Positions 43,866 to 52,302 of a stretch of DNA of 64,000 nt are shown piece after piece. Under the pieces are notes generated by a model. It made no database searches. It was not told where the DNA came from and saw nothing but the letters and a program-made list of their open reading frames with translations. The translations under genes and the position numbers were made by a program. The stretch spans positions 62,001 to 126,000 of the forward strand of contig CANMCF010000002.1 of assembly GCA_947496215.1 (NCBI GenBank), given 5' to 3'. The stretch's first letter is position 1. Each line of letters opens with the position of its first letter. The DNA is from an uncultured Bizionia sp. GTDB taxonomy: Bacteria > Bacteroidota > Bacteroidia > Flavobacteriales > Flavobacteriaceae.

Positions 43866-45461
43866 ATGTTACATTATATTTTACAAACGGTAGTTTTTCA
43901 AATACTGTTTTTAATGGTCTACGATTTATTTCTTAAAAAAGAGACATTCTTGAATTGGAACCGTTTTTATTTATTGACTTCGGTAGTGCTGTCCATTGTC
44001 TTGCCATTTGTAAAACTAAATAGTTTCAAGACAATCATTCCAAAAGAATATATTGTCGAGTTGCCAGAAATAATAATTGGAACCATAGAAGACAAGGTTG
44101 TGGAATCTCCTGTTCTGGAAACAATCAATTCAGGATCAGGATCTCTTTTATCTTGGGATTTAGTCATTTGTCTTGGTGGTTTTATCGCAATATTGCTATT
44201 TACCTACAAGCTATCTAACATTCTATTGTTGGCCAATAGGAATCCAAAGGTTGAAATTGAAGATGCTTTTTTGGTACAGTTGTCAAATAGCAAGTCTGCC
44301 TTTTCGTTCTTCAACTACATTTTCATAGGAGAGCACATCGTTGAAGAAGAAAGAAGCGCAATCATTGCCCACGAGCAAGTGCATGTGAAAGAAAAACATA
44401 GTGTGGATTTATTGTTGTTCGAACTACTGCGTATTCTATTTTGGTTTAACCCAATGATTTACATCTATCAAAACAAAATAGGAAGCATACATGAGTTTCT
44501 TGCAGATGATAAAGCCGTGAAAGCAAACAAAGCAGCATATTATCAGAATTTACTATCCCAAGTTTTTCAAACCCAAAAAGTATCATTCATCAATCCATTT
44601 TTTAAAAGATCATTAATCAAAAAACGAATCGTCATGTTAAACAAAACAAAATCCAAGCAAATCAATTTAATCAAGTATGCCTTGTTAATTCCTATGATAT
44701 TTGGGATGATGGTATATACATCATGTTCAAAAGTACAGGAAGATTCTATTGCATCCATAGCAAATGATAATTTGGAACAGTATAGTTATTCTCTTGAAAA
44801 AGGAGAAAAAATGTCTGATGAAAAGAAAAGCATTCAAAAGAAGGCTGAAGACTTTTTAAAGGCAAACAATGAAGAGTATGCATATTGGGGTTCTGAGAAT
44901 AACCTTACAAGGAAAACAACATATTCTGTACATAAAATAAGTGACAAAGCTCCAGAGACTCACAATGAAATAGATTTCACCTTTAAAGATGGAGGAGCTT
45001 TCAAAGCGTTTATACAAATTGGGTCAGTGACCAACCATATTGAAAACGTATACAGTATGGATGTTCTTGATTCCAATAAAAGTGTGATTGAACGCAATGA
45101 TTGGGTGTCTTTTAATGTAATAGATGAAGTACCAGTGTTTCCAGGATGTGAATCTTTAATTGGAAATGAAGATAGAAAAAAATGTTTTTCAAAAAATGTG
45201 CAAAAATTGGTAACGAAAAACTTTAATGTGGACATAGGGAAGTCGTTGGATTTAAAAGGGAACCATAAAATTTCCGTTTTTTTTATAATCTCCAAAGAGG
45301 GTTACATCAAGGATTTAAAAGCTAGAGCGGCACATAAATCACTTGAGATTGAAGCTAAACGTGTAATAAACCTCATTCCCAAATTAATCCCAGGAAAGAT
45401 GCATGGTGAAAATGTCGATGTTGCATACTATTTGCCGATAAAATTGAATATAAATGAATAG
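43866..45461 (+). CDS. BlaR1-like M56 metallopeptidase with TonB-like C-terminus, copy 2
   Basis: The 531-residue paralogue of the preceding gene has the same layout: three N-terminal helices, HEQVH zinc motif at 169-173, HEFLADD near 209, a fourth helix near 270, and a C-terminal domain with the same Cys-x11-Cys pair (FPGCESLIGN). The sensing region between the last helix and the end is less alike than the protease part. One 75-base stretch is nearly identical to copy 1 at DNA level, which suggests gene conversion. Its last 8 bases overlap the next gene. Confidence 0.92.
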   Translation: MLHYILQTVVFQILFLMVYDLFLKKETFLNWNRFYLLTSVVLSIVLPFVKLNSFKTIIPKEYIVELPEIIIGTIEDKVVESPVLETINSGSGSLLSWDLVICLGGFIAILLFTYKLSNILLLANRNPKVEIEDAFLVQLSNSKSAFSFFNYIFIGEHIVEEERSAIIAHEQVHVKEKHSVDLLLFELLRILFWFNPMIYIYQNKIGSIHEFLADDKAVKANKAAYYQNLLSQVFQTQKVSFINPFFKRSLIKKRIVMLNKTKSKQINLIKYALLIPMIFGMMVYTSCSKVQEDSIASIANDNLEQYSYSLEKGEKMSDEKKSIQKKAEDFLKANNEEYAYWGSENNLTRKTTYSVHKISDKAPETHNEIDFTFKDGGAFKAFIQIGSVTNHIENVYSMDVLDSNKSVIERNDWVSFNVIDEVPVFPGCESLIGNEDRKKCFSKNVQKLVTKNFNVDIGKSLDLKGNHKISVFFIISKEGYIKDLKARAAHKSLEIEAKRVINLIPKLIPGKMHGENVDVAYYLPIKLNINE

Positions 45462-46593
45462 AGTATTCTTGTTGTTGCTATTCCTTCTATCACTCAAAGC
45501 CGTAGCTCAGTCTTCGGTTTTGAACATTGCAGACAGCCTTTATGCCAATGGGAATTATACGAAGGCGATAACCAACTATAAAATACACGACAATCAACAA
45601 GAAGTATATTCGAAACTGGCAAAGGCCTATGTGGCCATCGGAAGCTATGACAATGCTCTGTTGAGCTATAAATTGAGTTTAGTGGCAAACCCTGACAATG
45701 CCAAGCTAAAATATGATTATGCCAAACTGTTGGCGAAAACCAAAAAGTATGAAGAAGCATCAAAATTGTTTTATGAGCTGATAGATCACGATTACCGGAA
45801 TCCCAATTACCATTATGAATTGGGCTTGATCTTTGAGCAATTAAAAGATCCATTCAAGTCGCAAAGTAGATTCTTCAATACATACGAATTGGATGAAACT
45901 CACCAGAAGGCCATTTTTAAGCTGGCAAAGTTTCAGTTGAAGAAAAGGAATCATGAAGTGTCCCATAAATACATAGATGTCGGATTGAAAAGTTATGGAA
46001 ACAACACGTCATTGATAAGCTTGAAAGCACAAAATTATTACTTGCAACATAATTTTAGAAAAGCCATAGTGTGGTTTGAAAAACTATTGCAATTGGGGGA
46101 ATCTTCTCAGTTCATTTACGAAAAGCTAAGCACAAGCTACGAAAAAACATATGACAACCAAAAAGCAATAGAACACTTGAAATCAGCCTTGGTGTTGGAT
46201 GGTAAAGATGTGGGGAACCTATATAGGCTGGGTTATTTGTACAAAGAAGAAGGGAATTATGGGGATGCCAAGAAATATATGGAGTTGTCTCTGAAATTAC
46301 AGGACTTGCCATTGGATGATGAATATGTGCAGCTGGCTTCGGTCTACAATCATCTAAAGCAGCCTCAGAAGGCCATAAGGACGTTTAAACGAGCGCTGAA
46401 TGAAAACCCCAACAATGAGTTTGCTGCATTTCTTTTGGTGCATACAAAAGTAGATTCTCATAAAGATTTGGAGACTAAGATCAAATTGTATGAGACTTAC
46501 ATTGAAAAGCACCCTAAGGACAAGTTCACACCAATGGCAAAGCAGTTTTTGTCGAAACTTAAAAAAGAGCTATTTATGAAAGGGGAACAATAA
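45454..46593 (+). CDS. Exported TPR-repeat protein
   Basis: The 379-residue protein has a signal peptide (LLLLFLLSLKAVAQ, cleavage near residue 19) and about eight TPR motifs from residue 22 to 370, such as YANGNYTKAITNYKI, AYVAIGSYDNALLSYKLSL and ALNENPNNEFAAF. It should act in the periplasm as a protein-protein interaction scaffold. Its 8-base overlap with the second M56 gene shows it belongs to this operon, perhaps as a partner of the sensor's outer domain. Confidence 0.87.
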   Translation: MNRVFLLLLFLLSLKAVAQSSVLNIADSLYANGNYTKAITNYKIHDNQQEVYSKLAKAYVAIGSYDNALLSYKLSLVANPDNAKLKYDYAKLLAKTKKYEEASKLFYELIDHDYRNPNYHYELGLIFEQLKDPFKSQSRFFNTYELDETHQKAIFKLAKFQLKKRNHEVSHKYIDVGLKSYGNNTSLISLKAQNYYLQHNFRKAIVWFEKLLQLGESSQFIYEKLSTSYEKTYDNQKAIEHLKSALVLDGKDVGNLYRLGYLYKEEGNYGDAKKYMELSLKLQDLPLDDEYVQLASVYNHLKQPQKAIRTFKRALNENPNNEFAAFLLVHTKVDSHKDLETKIKLYETYIEKHPKDKFTPMAKQFLSKLKKELFMKGEQ

Positions 46594-46649
46594 GGGGACA
46601 AGACTGAAAATTGGATAAAAAATTGTATTTTTCAATTTCAGTTCAAATT

Positions 46650-47126
46650 ATGCAAAAGGTATTTTTATTTTTTATTCTATTGGGTTTCACGTCGTGTAAC
46701 TATTTTGATGCAAAAAAAATAGCGACAGAAGATATTTTGGAAGAAGAACTAAAGACTTTCAATTGGAACGAAGTCGATACCTACCCTACGTTTACATCCT
46801 GTGACGATGCCATAGACAAGCAAGATAAAAAAGAATGCTTTGAAACGACTCTGTCCACTTTCATAACAAGCAATCTGGAAACCGAAACGATAATTGTAAC
46901 ACAAGACATAAACGATACCATCGTATTGGAGTTTCAAATTTCAGAAACGGGCGAATTGCATTTAAAGCACATAAAGGTGGATTCCATAACCAAATTGGAA
47001 ATTCCTGAAATTGAAACTCTACTGGCAAATAGCTTGCAGTCATTGCCAAAAATATATCCAGCGTTGAAACGGACAAAGCCAGTAAAGACTGAGTTTAAGC
47101 TACCAGTTGTCATTGCTGTGTATTGA
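46650..47126 (+). CDS. Lipoprotein with the M56-linked C-terminal domain
   Basis: The 158-residue protein begins at the ATG at 46650 with a lipoprotein signal (LLGFTSC, Cys near residue 16). The rest aligns with the C-terminal domain of the two M56 proteins: TFTSC and KKECF reproduce the Cys-x11-Cys pair, followed by the same strand pattern (FQISETGELHLKHIKV) and a basic PALKRTKPVKTEFKLP end. It is thus a free, membrane-anchored copy of that sensor domain and may compete with or bridge the sensors. An in-frame TTG at 46611 is less likely. Confidence 0.8.
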   Translation: MQKVFLFFILLGFTSCNYFDAKKIATEDILEEELKTFNWNEVDTYPTFTSCDDAIDKQDKKECFETTLSTFITSNLETETIIVTQDINDTIVLEFQISETGELHLKHIKVDSITKLEIPEIETLLANSLQSLPKIYPALKRTKPVKTEFKLPVVIAVY

Positions 47127-47217
47127 TATGATGGTAGCAATACAAGTCTTTTGGTTGTATGAACACACAGGTTTACTCCAATCGCAATGAAAATTCATTC
47201 TGTTTAAAAAAAAATAT

Positions 47218-47952
47218 TTAAAACCGAATGGCGAATTTCTTCATCAATCTCAATATTTCCACATATAACCAAACAATAGTAACCAAAAGTCCCCAAGTAG
47301 CTAACCATTCATTGTATTTGGGGGCGTGACCTTTTTGTCGTTCAATGTAATCAAAGTCCAAAAGCAATGACAATGCAGCAAACGTTGCAGCAACGATGTT
47401 AAAGACGATTGCAACCCATGATGTCCCCCAAATATAGGTCTTGATGCCAAAGAAACTTAATATCCAAGAAATGATATAAGTGATGAAAATACTTGTACAA
47501 ACAGTGATTATGATACTTCGAACCTTCTTTGTCACGACTATGATTCGAGTTTGATACAAAGTCAGAATGACAAAAAAGGTAATTACGGTTACACCAACGG
47601 CTTGATATGGCATATTGGGAAAGTTGTCGTGAGCATAAGTTGTAATCCCACCAAGAAAGAAACCTTTGGCTACCGCATAGAGAGGGACTAAGAAATGAGA
47701 CCAATGGCGTTTCACGGAAATAACGATGCTGATGATGATGGCAGTCAACATTCCTCCCAATCCAAACCATTTTATGTTGGAGCCAGCACTGTGTAATTTC
47801 CAAATGCCTACAACAATGGCCGTGATTACGAACAATGAGGATAATGTCTTGATGAAAATGCCTCTAACAGTCATTTTATGTTGGTCCTCATCTGGGGTAT
47901 CCCAAAAGTAACCTGTAAATACGGGATTAGAGGTTCTATCGAGTAAATTCAC
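47218..47952 (-). CDS. Bax inhibitor-1/YccA family membrane protein
   Basis: The 244-residue protein has seven hydrophobic segments and the N-terminal TSNPVFTGYFWD pattern of the bacterial BI-1/YccA-like group. It starts with GTG, overlapping by 1 base the stop of the upstream beta-barrel gene (TAGTG). Members of the superfamily act as pH-sensitive calcium leak channels or modulators of FtsH; which applies here is not known. Confidence 0.88.
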   Translation of the reverse strand: MNLLDRTSNPVFTGYFWDTPDEDQHKMTVRGIFIKTLSSLFVITAIVVGIWKLHSAGSNIKWFGLGGMLTAIIISIVISVKRHWSHFLVPLYAVAKGFFLGGITTYAHDNFPNMPYQAVGVTVITFFVILTLYQTRIIVVTKKVRSIIITVCTSIFITYIISWILSFFGIKTYIWGTSWVAIVFNIVAATFAALSLLLDFDYIERQKGHAPKYNEWLATWGLLVTIVWLYVEILRLMKKFAIRF

Positions 47953-48824
47953 TATAGGTTGAATTTGTAGCCAATGGCAAAATCTACAGGAAAATTACCT
48001 TGATTGTCTATGAAGATGCCGAACAAGGAGTCGTAAACCAAGGTGACATAACCATTGTCACCTACTTTTATGTCTGCACCGATACCGAAAACAAAAGGAG
48101 CGTCAAAACTCGTTCCAGAGTTTTCCTCGGTAACGACATTGGAGTCCATATCAAGATATGTTATGGTGGCTTTGGATGTGGTGAAGGTTGCAAACTTGGT
48201 TTGTGCATAGATGTTGAACCCCGATTTATTGATTATCCTGTAACGATAGCCCAATGCCAATTGTGTCGAAGAATGTTTGAACTCGTCTTTGTCTGGCGAA
48301 TGTCTAAGACTTAAAAAACCAGCTTGTCTAGGTAAGTCCTCATCCGAAAGGATTTCTAGCTCGGCACCAAATGACAATGCATTTTCATTGTTGGAGTTAG
48401 TGACGAAAGGATGGTTTGTCAATCCACCAGAAAGACCCAATCTGAATTTTAACCCAGGCCTAGTTTCATCATTGACAAAGTTTGAATCCACAGAGGCGTT
48501 GTAATCGTTGATAAATGACTTTAGGCTATAAGTAGTCAGTTTTACCTTGGAAGCATCACGCTGTGTCAAACCACTTAAGGTGGTTTTGTATTCCTCTTGA
48601 TATATATTGTCGTCTCCTTTGATGTTCTTAAGTTCGACAATGTTACCATCTTTGCTTCTTACAAAATACCGGTATTGATTGTCGAATGTATTCCAAAGTA
48701 AATCCAAAGTACCATCGACTTCGGTTTTCAGTTCTAGTGTTTCGTTGTTGACAATGTAGGTTTCTTGCGAAAAGACAAGGTTGCTAAAAGCAATAAAACT
48801 CAATAAAACGACTAATTTTTTCAT
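47952..48824 (-). CDS. Outer-membrane beta-barrel protein
   Basis: The 290-residue protein has a signal peptide (residues 1-19, ending VFSQ). The first third (ETYIVNNETLELKTEVDG and following) is a short beta-rich region, and from about residue 125 it shows alternating strand patterns (LKFRLGLSGGLTNHP; FGIGADIKVGDNGYVTLVYD) ending in an aromatic-terminated strand (IGYKFNL), typical of an outer-membrane barrel. No family with a known role is recognised. It is translationally coupled to the Bax-inhibitor-like gene. Confidence 0.78.
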   Translation of the reverse strand: MKKLVVLLSFIAFSNLVFSQETYIVNNETLELKTEVDGTLDLLWNTFDNQYRYFVRSKDGNIVELKNIKGDDNIYQEEYKTTLSGLTQRDASKVKLTTYSLKSFINDYNASVDSNFVNDETRPGLKFRLGLSGGLTNHPFVTNSNNENALSFGAELEILSDEDLPRQAGFLSLRHSPDKDEFKHSSTQLALGYRYRIINKSGFNIYAQTKFATFTTSKATITYLDMDSNVVTEENSGTSFDAPFVFGIGADIKVGDNGYVTLVYDSLFGIFIDNQGNFPVDFAIGYKFNL

Positions 48825-48883
48825 TGTATTTGGGATTTGGATTTATGTAAATGTAAAAATTTTAAGTGAATTATTAATATTAA

Positions 48884-50011
48884 CTACTTGTTGAAACTCC
48901 TTCCTTTCCATTTATAGGTGGTAAACATAGAGGCAAAGGCAATGTAAACACTAAAAAAAGGATAGACGATACTCGAAAAGATGAAGGCCCCCAAATATTT
49001 TTCTTGAGAGAAAAGACGACTAGTTTTAAACAACAATAAAAAATCGATGCCAAATTTTATGATGAATGGATATAATAACAACCGAGGACTTAATTCTCCA
49101 ATCAAAGTAAATGTAAGAGCGCAAATCAATGTCACATTCATAAGCAAGACAACCAATCCTGTTAGTTTGCCAAATAAGGAATTGTAATTGGATGTCTTTG
49201 CAGCCCACCGTTTACGTTGTGCTACTAAAGCTTTCCAATCGGATTGTGGTTTTGTGAGAACGATGGCGTGTTCGGATTTCAAGTAACCAACAGTGTCTTT
49301 GTCAGATTTAAGAGCTTTTTCGAGTAAAAAGATGTCATCACCACTGGCAATGTTGTCGTTGCCATCAAAACCATTGACAGATTTGAACAGAGCCTTACTA
49401 TAGGCCAAGTTGGCGCCATTGCATAAAAAAGGTCTTTTTATCCCAAAGCCACCTATGGTAGCTCCCATCAAGCTTAAGAAGTCGAGCAATTGAAAACGTT
49501 TGAGGGTGGAATCTATTTTGTGATAGGAGACTGGAGCAACAATAAATTTGTATGGTCGCTTTTGAATAAATGCATCGAAGGCATCAAGCCAGTATTTAGG
49601 AATAACACAATCTGCATCCGTGGTAATGATCCATTTATGTTGAGCAAATGCTATTGCTGAAGTAATGGCGTCTTTTTTAGGCGAATTTGTTGTTCTTTCG
49701 TTTTTAAGAACCTTGATTCGAAAACTTTCATTCAATTTTGAAAAGGCGGATATCGTTTCAACGGAATCATCATCCGAGGCATCATCCACACATATGATTT
49801 CAAACAAATGCTCGGGATAGTTCAAGGTTTTGATGGACTGTAATAATTCGGGTAGGTTTTCAGCTTCATTTCTAAAAGGAACAATGATTGAAAACTTGGT
49901 TTTGGGCTTTGCATCCTCAATGCCAAAAGATTCAACTTTGTCGAATCCATATACGAAACGGCCTATTAAAAATAAGTATGCTATTGTAATCGTTATAAGT
50001 AATAGGCTCAT
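48884..50011 (-). CDS. Membrane-bound family 2 glycosyltransferase
   Basis: The 375-residue protein has one N-terminal helix, a GT-A domain (FSIIVPFRNEAENLP near residue 41, DDASDDDS near 77, the metal-binding TTDADC near 134, and QRKRWAAKTSNY, a QxxRW motif, near 267) and two or three C-terminal helices. The QxxRW motif marks processive or membrane-linked GT2 enzymes that build lipids or polysaccharides. It overlaps by 4 bases the LPG-synthase-like gene upstream, and the two probably work together. Confidence 0.92.
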   Translation of the reverse strand: MSLLLITITIAYLFLIGRFVYGFDKVESFGIEDAKPKTKFSIIVPFRNEAENLPELLQSIKTLNYPEHLFEIICVDDASDDDSVETISAFSKLNESFRIKVLKNERTTNSPKKDAITSAIAFAQHKWIITTDADCVIPKYWLDAFDAFIQKRPYKFIVAPVSYHKIDSTLKRFQLLDFLSLMGATIGGFGIKRPFLCNGANLAYSKALFKSVNGFDGNDNIASGDDIFLLEKALKSDKDTVGYLKSEHAIVLTKPQSDWKALVAQRKRWAAKTSNYNSLFGKLTGLVVLLMNVTLICALTFTLIGELSPRLLLYPFIIKFGIDFLLLFKTSRLFSQEKYLGAFIFSSIVYPFFSVYIAFASMFTTYKWKGRSFNK

Positions 50012-50982
50012 AATGAAGTGTCGTCTTGAGGTAGGTTGAAATTGAGAACATGGTAACTCCCAAAAATACTTGGTATTACAAAGTTAAGCAACCACATTGA
50101 AGTAATAATGCAAAGAATGGTCAATTCGTTGACATCGACTATGGAAAACAAATAAACGGCAACACTCCCTTTTATTATGACATCCAAAATAGACAAGGAA
50201 GGAATTATCGAAGCTAGTAGATACATGGATGTGATTATGGGAATGGCTTCCAAATAGGAAAGGTCAACTCCAAAAAGTTGCAATAAAAAATAAAACTGAG
50301 AAGAGAAGATGGCATAGCGTAACAAAGAAAACATAAAAACCAAAAATTTGACTCTTGCTTGCAAAGCAAAGACAAATCGTTTTATCTTTTCAATCGAAAT
50401 CCCTTTAATTGTATACCTGCTCTTTCCAATGCCTATTATGAATATGCCCAGTACAGCCAAAAACACTATTGTTCCTCTGGATATTTTCAATAAATCTATT
50501 TCAACAGGGTGGGTATTTGTAAATACCCAAAGTCCGACAATACCTAAGACGACGGTTATGCCCATTTGCATCATATTGCCTATCAGGTTCAATAGCAACA
50601 CTCGTCTTCTATGGGATTTATGAAAGTAAATGGCCTTGGCTCCGTACTCGCCTATTCTATTTGGAGTGAAAAGTGAAGCTGTAAGCGAACCTAGACTCTG
50701 TTCCATCGCATCGGTCATCGTTGTCTTTTTAATGGTAGAAACCAAAGTACGCCATTTAGCAATTTCAAAAAAAGAATTTAAAAAGCTTAAAATCAATAAT
50801 ATGAGGATGTTTCTAGTTGAATAGATGTCATTTTCATATAGAAGCCCAATGAAATCATAAAAATCCAAAGTTCCATTGTTTACCAGTTTGTCATAAATAA
50901 AATAAAAAGCACCAACAACAATACTCAATTTAATGAGTATAAAAAAGAATTGTTTAGTTTTGTAGGGTAGCGTACTATTCAT
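50008..50982 (-). CDS. Lysylphosphatidylglycerol synthase-like membrane protein (UPF0104)
   Basis: The 324-residue protein has about eight membrane helices and the family segments FEIAKWRTLVSTIKK near residue 68 and LTASLFTPNRIGEYGAKAIYF near 103. It matches the flippase-like transmembrane domain of MprF, without the lysyl-transferase domain. In many bacteria such stand-alone proteins pair with a GT2 enzyme, as here, probably in export or modification of a glycolipid. The ATG at 50982 is preferred to an upstream GTG. Confidence 0.88.
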   Translation of the reverse strand: MNSTLPYKTKQFFFILIKLSIVVGAFYFIYDKLVNNGTLDFYDFIGLLYENDIYSTRNILILLILSFLNSFFEIAKWRTLVSTIKKTTMTDAMEQSLGSLTASLFTPNRIGEYGAKAIYFHKSHRRRVLLLNLIGNMMQMGITVVLGIVGLWVFTNTHPVEIDLLKISRGTIVFLAVLGIFIIGIGKSRYTIKGISIEKIKRFVFALQARVKFLVFMFSLLRYAIFSSQFYFLLQLFGVDLSYLEAIPIITSMYLLASIIPSLSILDVIIKGSVAVYLFSIVDVNELTILCIITSMWLLNFVIPSIFGSYHVLNFNLPQDDTSL

Positions 50983-51057
50983 AAACACTAAAACCAGATG
51001 TAGCTTTTCTTGGATTAAAGTTGACTACATTCTGCAAATTAAATCAAATAAACCATA

Positions 51058-51690
51058 ATGAAGACCTCAATTAAATACTATTGCCTATTAACATTGCTAT
51101 TTATTGGTGTAACCAATACCTTTTCTCAAGAAGATACTAACAAATGGAAAGTATTGATTGCCTTTGGATTGAACAGCCCATCTCAAGATGGGGTAGTTAA
51201 TCCTTTCGAAGCTAAATCAATGAACTTTCCAACGATAAACATAGGGATACAACGTATGTTCAAGCCCCAAATTGGAGCAAAGTTAGATTATGGCTACAAT
51301 AGATTTGTAAATGCCGATAATACACCGGAATTCAAAGTGAATTACACACGTATAAATGCACAATTCGTATACGATGCGACTAGGGACTTTACCTTCTTGC
51401 CAATAGGAATGGGGTTTGTAGGGCACGTTGGACCAGGTTTTTCCATGATTAAACCATTGGCGGACTATAAGGACAACAAGACTTCTTTTTTTAATGTAAT
51501 GGGAGGTGTGGAATTGCATTATAAAATAGACAGGACGATTTCTGTGTTTTTGGATACGTCCTACATTTACGGTTTCGCAGGTGAATTCGATCCTGTATCC
51601 GAAGGTTTCGGGTCTTTTAACGGTAACTTGCTTACCATAACGGCAGGTGTATCGTTTTCATTGAGTGGCTGTACCTATTGCAATGATTAA
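51058..51690 (+). CDS. Outer-membrane beta-barrel protein
   Basis: The 210-residue protein has a signal peptide (ending TFSQ near residue 23) and an eight-stranded barrel pattern similar to OmpA/OprF-like N-terminal barrels (WKVLIAFGLNSPSQDG; PTINIGIQRMFKPQIGAKL), ending in GVSFSLSGC and a short tail. Two Cys residues lie at the very C-terminus. It stands directly before ruvC with no gap, so they share a transcript, although their functions look unrelated. Confidence 0.82.
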   Translation: MKTSIKYYCLLTLLFIGVTNTFSQEDTNKWKVLIAFGLNSPSQDGVVNPFEAKSMNFPTINIGIQRMFKPQIGAKLDYGYNRFVNADNTPEFKVNYTRINAQFVYDATRDFTFLPIGMGFVGHVGPGFSMIKPLADYKDNKTSFFNVMGGVELHYKIDRTISVFLDTSYIYGFAGEFDPVSEGFGSFNGNLLTITAGVSFSLSGCTYCND

Positions 51691-52248
51691 ATGGCAGAAG
51701 AAAAAATAATATTAGGCATAGATCCTGGTACGACCATTATGGGTTTTGGACTCATAAAGGTAGTCAACAAGAAAATGGAGTTCCTTCAACTCAATGAATT
51801 GGATTTGAAAAAATACAATGACCATTATTTGAAATTGAAGCTCATTTTTGAGCGTACCATAGAGTTGATAGAGACGCACCATCCGGATGAAATCGCCATT
51901 GAAGCACCTTTCTTTGGCAAGAATGTACAAAGTATGCTAAAACTGGGCCGGGCACAAGGAGTTGCCATGGCGGCAGGATTGTCTAGGGAAGTGCCCATAA
52001 CGGAATATGCTCCCAAGAAAATAAAAATGGCCATTACCGGTAATGGAAATGCCAGTAAGGAGCAAGTAGCAAAGATGCTACAAAGCATGCTAGGACTAAA
52101 AACACTTCCAAAGAACCTGGATTCCATGGATGGGTTGGGTGCAGCAGTCTGTCATTTCTACAACCAAGGTCGTGTTGAGGTTGGCAAAAGCTATTCTGGT
52201 TGGAGTGCTTTTGTAAAGCAGAATGAAAAACGGGTAAAAAATAAATAG
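51691..52248 (+). CDS. ruvC: Holliday junction resolvase RuvC
   Basis: The 185-residue protein has the RuvC fold with its acidic catalytic residues: Asp in LGIDPGTTIMGFG near residue 10, Glu in AIEAPFFGKN near 70, and the C-terminal acidic segment SMDGLGAAVCHF near 146. RuvC cuts Holliday junctions made by RuvAB in recombination repair. The start codon follows the previous stop without a gap. The gene is followed by hemW. Confidence 0.97.
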   Translation: MAEEKIILGIDPGTTIMGFGLIKVVNKKMEFLQLNELDLKKYNDHYLKLKLIFERTIELIETHHPDEIAIEAPFFGKNVQSMLKLGRAQGVAMAAGLSREVPITEYAPKKIKMAITGNGNASKEQVAKMLQSMLGLKTLPKNLDSMDGLGAAVCHFYNQGRVEVGKSYSGWSAFVKQNEKRVKNK

Positions 52249-52302
52249 AATTCTATTGCAATTTGAAGTAGCTTTTAAATTGTAATTCAAAAACCTAAAG
52301 CC

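Noticed and set aside
42235-45461. Beta-lactam resistance sensors (BlaR1)
   Set aside because: The protease part matches, but there is no penicillin-binding sensor domain and no beta-lactamase in the operon.
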